This document shows positions 6,371 to 8,427 of a stretch of DNA of 8,427 nucleotides, piece by piece. A program made the translations under genes and the position numbers. The DNA is from an uncultured Rivibacter sp. (GTDB taxonomy: Bacteria > Pseudomonadota > Gammaproteobacteria > Burkholderiales > Burkholderiaceae). The stretch lies in assembly GCA_946480925.1 (NCBI GenBank), contig CAMLLU010000121.1:1-8427 (forward strand). The letters are read 5' to 3'. The first letter of the stretch is position 1, and every line of letters begins with the position of its first letter. Under the pieces are notes generated by a model. It did not search any database, was not told the DNA's origin, and saw only the letters and a list, made by a program, of their open reading frames with translations.

Positions 6371-7039
6371 TCACTCCAGCGAAATTCTCAAGGCGGCTGC
6401 CGTGGCCGGTGGGGCCAGCAACACGCAGCCGATCAGCAGCGCGCCCAACAGCGAATAATGCCCCGAAGGCGAGAGCCCGCTTTCCACCGCGCCGGGAGCC
6501 CCTGCACCGAAGATCAGCGCCGGTATCGCCAGCGGCAGCACGATCAGCACGATGAGCATGCCCGCGCTGCGCAGCCCCAGCGTGAGCGCCGCACCCACGC
6601 CGCCCAGCAGGCTCAGCACCGGCGTGCCCAGCAGCAGCGTCACGAACAGTGCCAGCAGCGTGTCCGCATGCATGCCGAACAGCAGCCCGAAGAGCGGCGC
6701 GGCCACCAGCAGCGGCGCGCCGTTCACCGTCCAGTGCGCGCAGGCCTTGGCGGCGGCCACCACCACGGCGGATTCTCCCGAGAGCAGCAACTGCTCCAGC
6801 GAGCCGTCGGCATGGTCGGCCGCGTACAGCTGATTGACGGAGAGCATGGCCGCCAGCAGCGCGCACACCCACACCACCCCGGGGGCGATCTGCCTCAGCA
6901 TCTCGGGCTCCGGGCCCACGCCCAACGGGAAGAGGCTGGCCGCCACCACGAAAAACGCCACCGGCAGCAGTGCCTCCACGCGCCGGCGCATCGCCAGGCG
7001 CAGGTCGCGCAGATAGATCGCCAGGAAAAAACGGGTCAT
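6371..7039 (-). CDS. ccmB: CcmB, membrane subunit of the CcmAB transporter
   Basis: CcmB is the inner-membrane partner of the CcmA ATPase. The complex, with CcmC and CcmD, uses ATP to release holo-CcmE. The 222-residue protein matches the usual length. It opens with the amphipathic RDLRLAMRRR segment and then shows about six hydrophobic helices (near 21-39, 51-70, 93-122, 127-152, 158-178 and 196-217). The conserved ADHADGSLEQLLLS loop is at about 74-87, and LPLAIPALIFGAGA at about 168-181. The ATG at 7039 overlaps the ccmA stop (ATGA). There is no clear Shine-Dalgarno (GCAGCAGCCCCGGCA lies upstream), so translation probably depends on coupling to ccmA. The same frame stays open through much of ccmA, but that extension has no CcmB-like content. 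Confidence 0.96.
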   Translation of the reverse strand: MTRFFLAIYLRDLRLAMRRRVEALLPVAFFVVAASLFPLGVGPEPEMLRQIAPGVVWVCALLAAMLSVNQLYAADHADGSLEQLLLSGESAVVVAAAKACAHWTVNGAPLLVAAPLFGLLFGMHADTLLALFVTLLLGTPVLSLLGGVGAALTLGLRSAGMLIVLIVLPLAIPALIFGAGAPGAVESGLSPSGHYSLLGALLIGCVLLAPPATAAALRISLE

Positions 7040-7710
7040 TGCCGGGGCTGCTGCGGTGACTGTTGCTTCTGCTGGGCAGCGAGCTGGTCGAGGTGGAATT
7101 CGGTGGGCGCGAGCGTGTGTTCCAGTGGCAGGTGGCTGGTGAACAGCACGCTGCCGCCGCGCGACTGGTGATCCACCAGCAGCTGCGCAAGCCGCCCCGA
7201 GCCTTCGACGTCGAGCGCATCGAAAGGTTCGTCGAGCACCCACAGCCCCGGTTGGTCTTCGAGCGCCAGCCGCGCCAGGGCCACGCGGCGGTGCTGCCCT
7301 TGCGACAGCGTGCGCACCGGCACGCGACGGCGGCTCTTGAGGCCGAAGGTGTCGAGCGCCTGCTCGAGCCGGTCGGGCGTGACCTCGCGGCCATGGATGC
7401 GCGCCAGGAAGGCGAGCGATTCGGTGACCGTGAGGTCTTCTTTCAAGGCATTGGTGTGGCCGATGTAGACCAGCTCGCCGCGGTAGCGCTCGCTCCTGCG
7501 GATGGGCTCCCCGGCCCACAGCACGTCGCCCCGTTCGGGCCGCGCGAGGCCCGTCACCAGGCGCAGCAGGCTCGTCTTGCCGCTGCCGTTGCGGCCCCGC
7601 AGCCACACCAGCCGGCCCGCTGGCACCTCAAGCTCCACGCCTTCGAACAGCAGGCGGTCGCCGCGCCGGCAGGCAAGGTCGAGCAATTGCAAGGTCGGCA
7701 GAGCGGCCAT
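7036..7710 (-). CDS. ccmA: CcmA, ABC-type ATPase of cytochrome c maturation
   Basis: CcmA is the cytoplasmic ATP-binding subunit that, with CcmB, powers release of heme-loaded CcmE from CcmC. The 224-residue product has a full ABC domain: Walker A GRNGSGKTS at 39-47, signature LSQGQHRR at 135-142, Walker B LWVLDEP at 156-162 (Asp160, Glu161) and the switch histidine TSH at 191-193. At the Q-loop position the sequence reads YIGHTNALKEDL, so the usual Gln is absent. I recall similar GHxNALK sequences in other betaproteobacterial CcmA proteins. The C-terminus is Gln-rich (AAQQKQQSPQQPRQ). The ATG at 7710 fits the family N-terminus (LLDLACRRGDRLLF follows). It lacks an obvious ribosome binding site, and an in-frame start at 7824 would add 38 unusual residues. 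It is the first gene of the cluster. Confidence 0.96.
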   Translation of the reverse strand: MAALPTLQLLDLACRRGDRLLFEGVELEVPAGRLVWLRGRNGSGKTSLLRLVTGLARPERGDVLWAGEPIRRSERYRGELVYIGHTNALKEDLTVTESLAFLARIHGREVTPDRLEQALDTFGLKSRRRVPVRTLSQGQHRRVALARLALEDQPGLWVLDEPFDALDVEGSGRLAQLLVDHQSRGGSVLFTSHLPLEHTLAPTEFHLDQLAAQQKQQSPQQPRQ

Positions 7711-7711
7711 C

Positions 7712-7765
7712 GTGAGGGGGCTGTGGGGTGGCCGCGAGTATAGGTTTGGCCCCTGTGAGGGGGCT
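7712..7765. repeat. 11-bp direct repeat GTGAGGGGGCT flanking the -10-like box
   Basis: Exact copies lie at 7712-7722 and 7755-7765, 43 bases start to start. On the minus strand (AGCCCCCTCAC) one copy sits where a -35 region would be and the other abuts the ccmA ATG. The second copy also forms part of a GCCCC/GGGGC hairpin at 7749-7764. It could be a pair of regulator sites or a coincidence in G-rich DNA. Confidence 0.45.
7737..7742 (-). promoter_or_regulatory. Candidate -10 box (TATACT) for the ccm operon
   Basis: On the minus strand TATACT lies about 27 bases upstream of the ccmA ATG, which would place a transcript start near 7730 with a leader of about 20 nt. I could not find a good -35 at 16-18 bases, so the promoter would be activator-dependent or the box may be chance. 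Confidence 0.3.
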
Positions 7766-7807
7766 TGCGCTTCGTCACCAGGAGAACGCGGCTCGACGGC
7801 GATACAT

Positions 7808-7832
7808 CTTGACGCAACTTCCATGTGTCAAG
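7808..7832. promoter_or_regulatory. Operator-like dyad CTTGAC-N13-GTCAAG
   Basis: CTTGAC (7808-7813) and GTCAAG (7827-7832) are perfect inverted repeats separated by 13 bases in the ccmA-vgrG divergent region. The arms contain TTGACA on the minus strand and TTGACG on the plus strand, but neither is followed by a good -10 at the right distance. This makes a protein-binding site more likely than a simple -35 pair. It is not the TTGAT-N4-ATCAA of FNR/ANR. Confidence 0.35.
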
Positions 7833-7853
7833 AGGCTGAGCACGGTGCCGTCC

Positions 7854-7882
7854 TTGGACAATCGCGCGCAACTCCAATAAAG
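7854..7882 (+). promoter_or_regulatory. Weak candidate promoter for vgrG
   Basis: TTGGAC at 7854-7859 and ATAAAG at 7877-7882 are separated by 17 bases and would start transcription about 16 nt before the vgrG ATG. The -10 is a poor match to TATAAT, so this is only a candidate. Confidence 0.25.
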
Positions 7883-7904
7883 CCCGATACCGGGGAGGAT
7901 CTCC

Positions 7905-8427
7905 ATGCTGCTTCCGCCCATTGATGGCGCTACTGCACGCGCCGAGCTGGCCGCACTCGTGTCTGGCCTGCCCAGCCAGCACAAGCGCCTGCTGTCCATC
8001 GACACCCCACTGCCCGGCAACCCCTTCGTGGTGGAGCGCGTGCACGGCACCGAAGGCGTCAACACCCTGGGTTCCTTCGAGATCGACTGCCTGTCGGTCA
8101 ACGCCCACCTCGACCTCACGCCACTGATCGGCGCCGAAGTCACGCTGCAGCTCACCCAGGCCGACGGCTCGCAGCGCCCCTGGCATGGCTACGTGATGGA
8201 GGCCTCTGAGTTGGGCAGCGACGGGGGCATGGCCCGTTGCCGCCTCACACTGCAGCCCTGGCCGGCCTTCCTGCAGCACACCCGCGACAGCTTCCTCTAC
8301 CAGGACATGGACGTGCTGGAGATCGTGGCCGACCTGTTCCGCGACTACGACGAGGCGAACTGGCGTGCCGAGGTCACCGAGCCCCTGCCGCGCTTTGTCA
8401 CCAAGACCCAATACAACGAGAGCGACT
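7905..8427 (+). CDS. vgrG: Type VI secretion tip protein VgrG/TssI (partial, N-terminal part)
   Basis: VgrG forms the trimeric spike at the tip of the type VI secretion tube and carries effectors. 174 codons are visible before the window ends, covering part of the gp27-like N-terminal domain. After a short leader come KRLLSIDTPLP (about 27-37), FVVERVHGTEGVNTLGSFEIDCLS (in parts, about 41-64), the beta-rich LTPLIGAEVTLQL, WHGYVMEA, and RLTLQPWPAFLQHTRDSFLYQ. RFVTKTQYNESD at the very end is the start of the family hallmark that normally continues into the FxxRLLExEGI region. GGGGAGG at 7892-7898 gives a good ribosome binding site for the ATG at 7905. The gene is divergent from ccmA and functionally unrelated. 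VgrG genes often carry effector and immunity genes downstream, which would lie beyond the right edge. Whether it belongs to a full T6SS cluster or is an orphan cannot be seen. Confidence 0.93.
   Translation, partial: MLLPPIDGATARAELAALVSGLPSQHKRLLSIDTPLPGNPFVVERVHGTEGVNTLGSFEIDCLSVNAHLDLTPLIGAEVTLQLTQADGSQRPWHGYVMEASELGSDGGMARCRLTLQPWPAFLQHTRDSFLYQDMDVLEIVADLFRDYDEANWRAEVTEPLPRFVTKTQYNESD

Noticed and set aside
6287..7171. Plus-strand open frame (294 codons) opposite ccmB and parts of ccmC and ccmA
   Set aside because: Its Gln/Arg/His-rich sequence without motifs is a mirror of hydrophobic membrane-protein codons on the other strand.
7808..7832. FNR/ANR box controlling ccm genes
   Set aside because: The arms are TTGAC/GTCAA separated by 13 bases, not TTGAT-N4-ATCAA.
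7554..8411. Minus-strand open frame spanning the ccmA-vgrG intergenic region and vgrG
   Set aside because: It runs antisense to vgrG and out of frame with ccmA, and shows no recognisable domain.

Overview
The window is GC-rich DNA with strong G/C preference at third codon positions. It carries a nearly gap-free System I cytochrome c maturation (ccm) operon of the betaproteobacterial type on the minus strand, and the start of a type VI secretion vgrG on the plus strand. The gene set, the protein styles and a C5-TTGA-G5 repeat that I associate with Comamonadaceae and their relatives point to Burkholderiales. That family-level placement is inference.

Reading the minus strand in transcription order (window right to left), the genes are ccmA (7710-7036), ccmB (7039-6371), ccmC (6360-5560), ccmD (5553-5380), ccmE (5383-4919), ccmF (4922-2946), ccmG/dsbE (2946-2413), a 310-bp repeat-filled gap, ccmH (2102-1563), ccmI (1566-439) and a GNAT acetyltransferase (422 to beyond base 1). 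Most junctions are 1-4 bp stop/start overlaps. ccmB-ccmC and ccmC-ccmD have very short gaps, so the ccm genes look co-transcribed and largely translationally coupled. The ccmG-ccmH junction is the only real break.

The genes form one pathway. CcmA and CcmB (ATPase and membrane partner) with CcmC and CcmD load heme onto the chaperone CcmE and release it. CcmG and CcmH keep the apocytochrome CXXCH thiols reduced. CcmI presents the apoprotein. CcmF ligates heme to it. The diagnostic residues are visible: Walker motifs in CcmA, WWD motifs and histidines in CcmC and CcmF, the heme-binding His/Tyr in CcmE, WCxxC in CcmG and RCxxCQN in CcmH.

A 194-bp divergent intergenic region (7711-7904) separates ccmA from vgrG. 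It holds a -10-like box, a dyad and an 11-bp direct repeat. The vgrG reading frame opens with a good ribosome binding site and runs off the right edge after 174 codons.

I see no evidence of a previously undescribed system. The points most worth a second look are the repeat cluster that splits the operon, a CcmI that lacks the usual cytoplasmic loop, and the ccmA/vgrG intergenic region.
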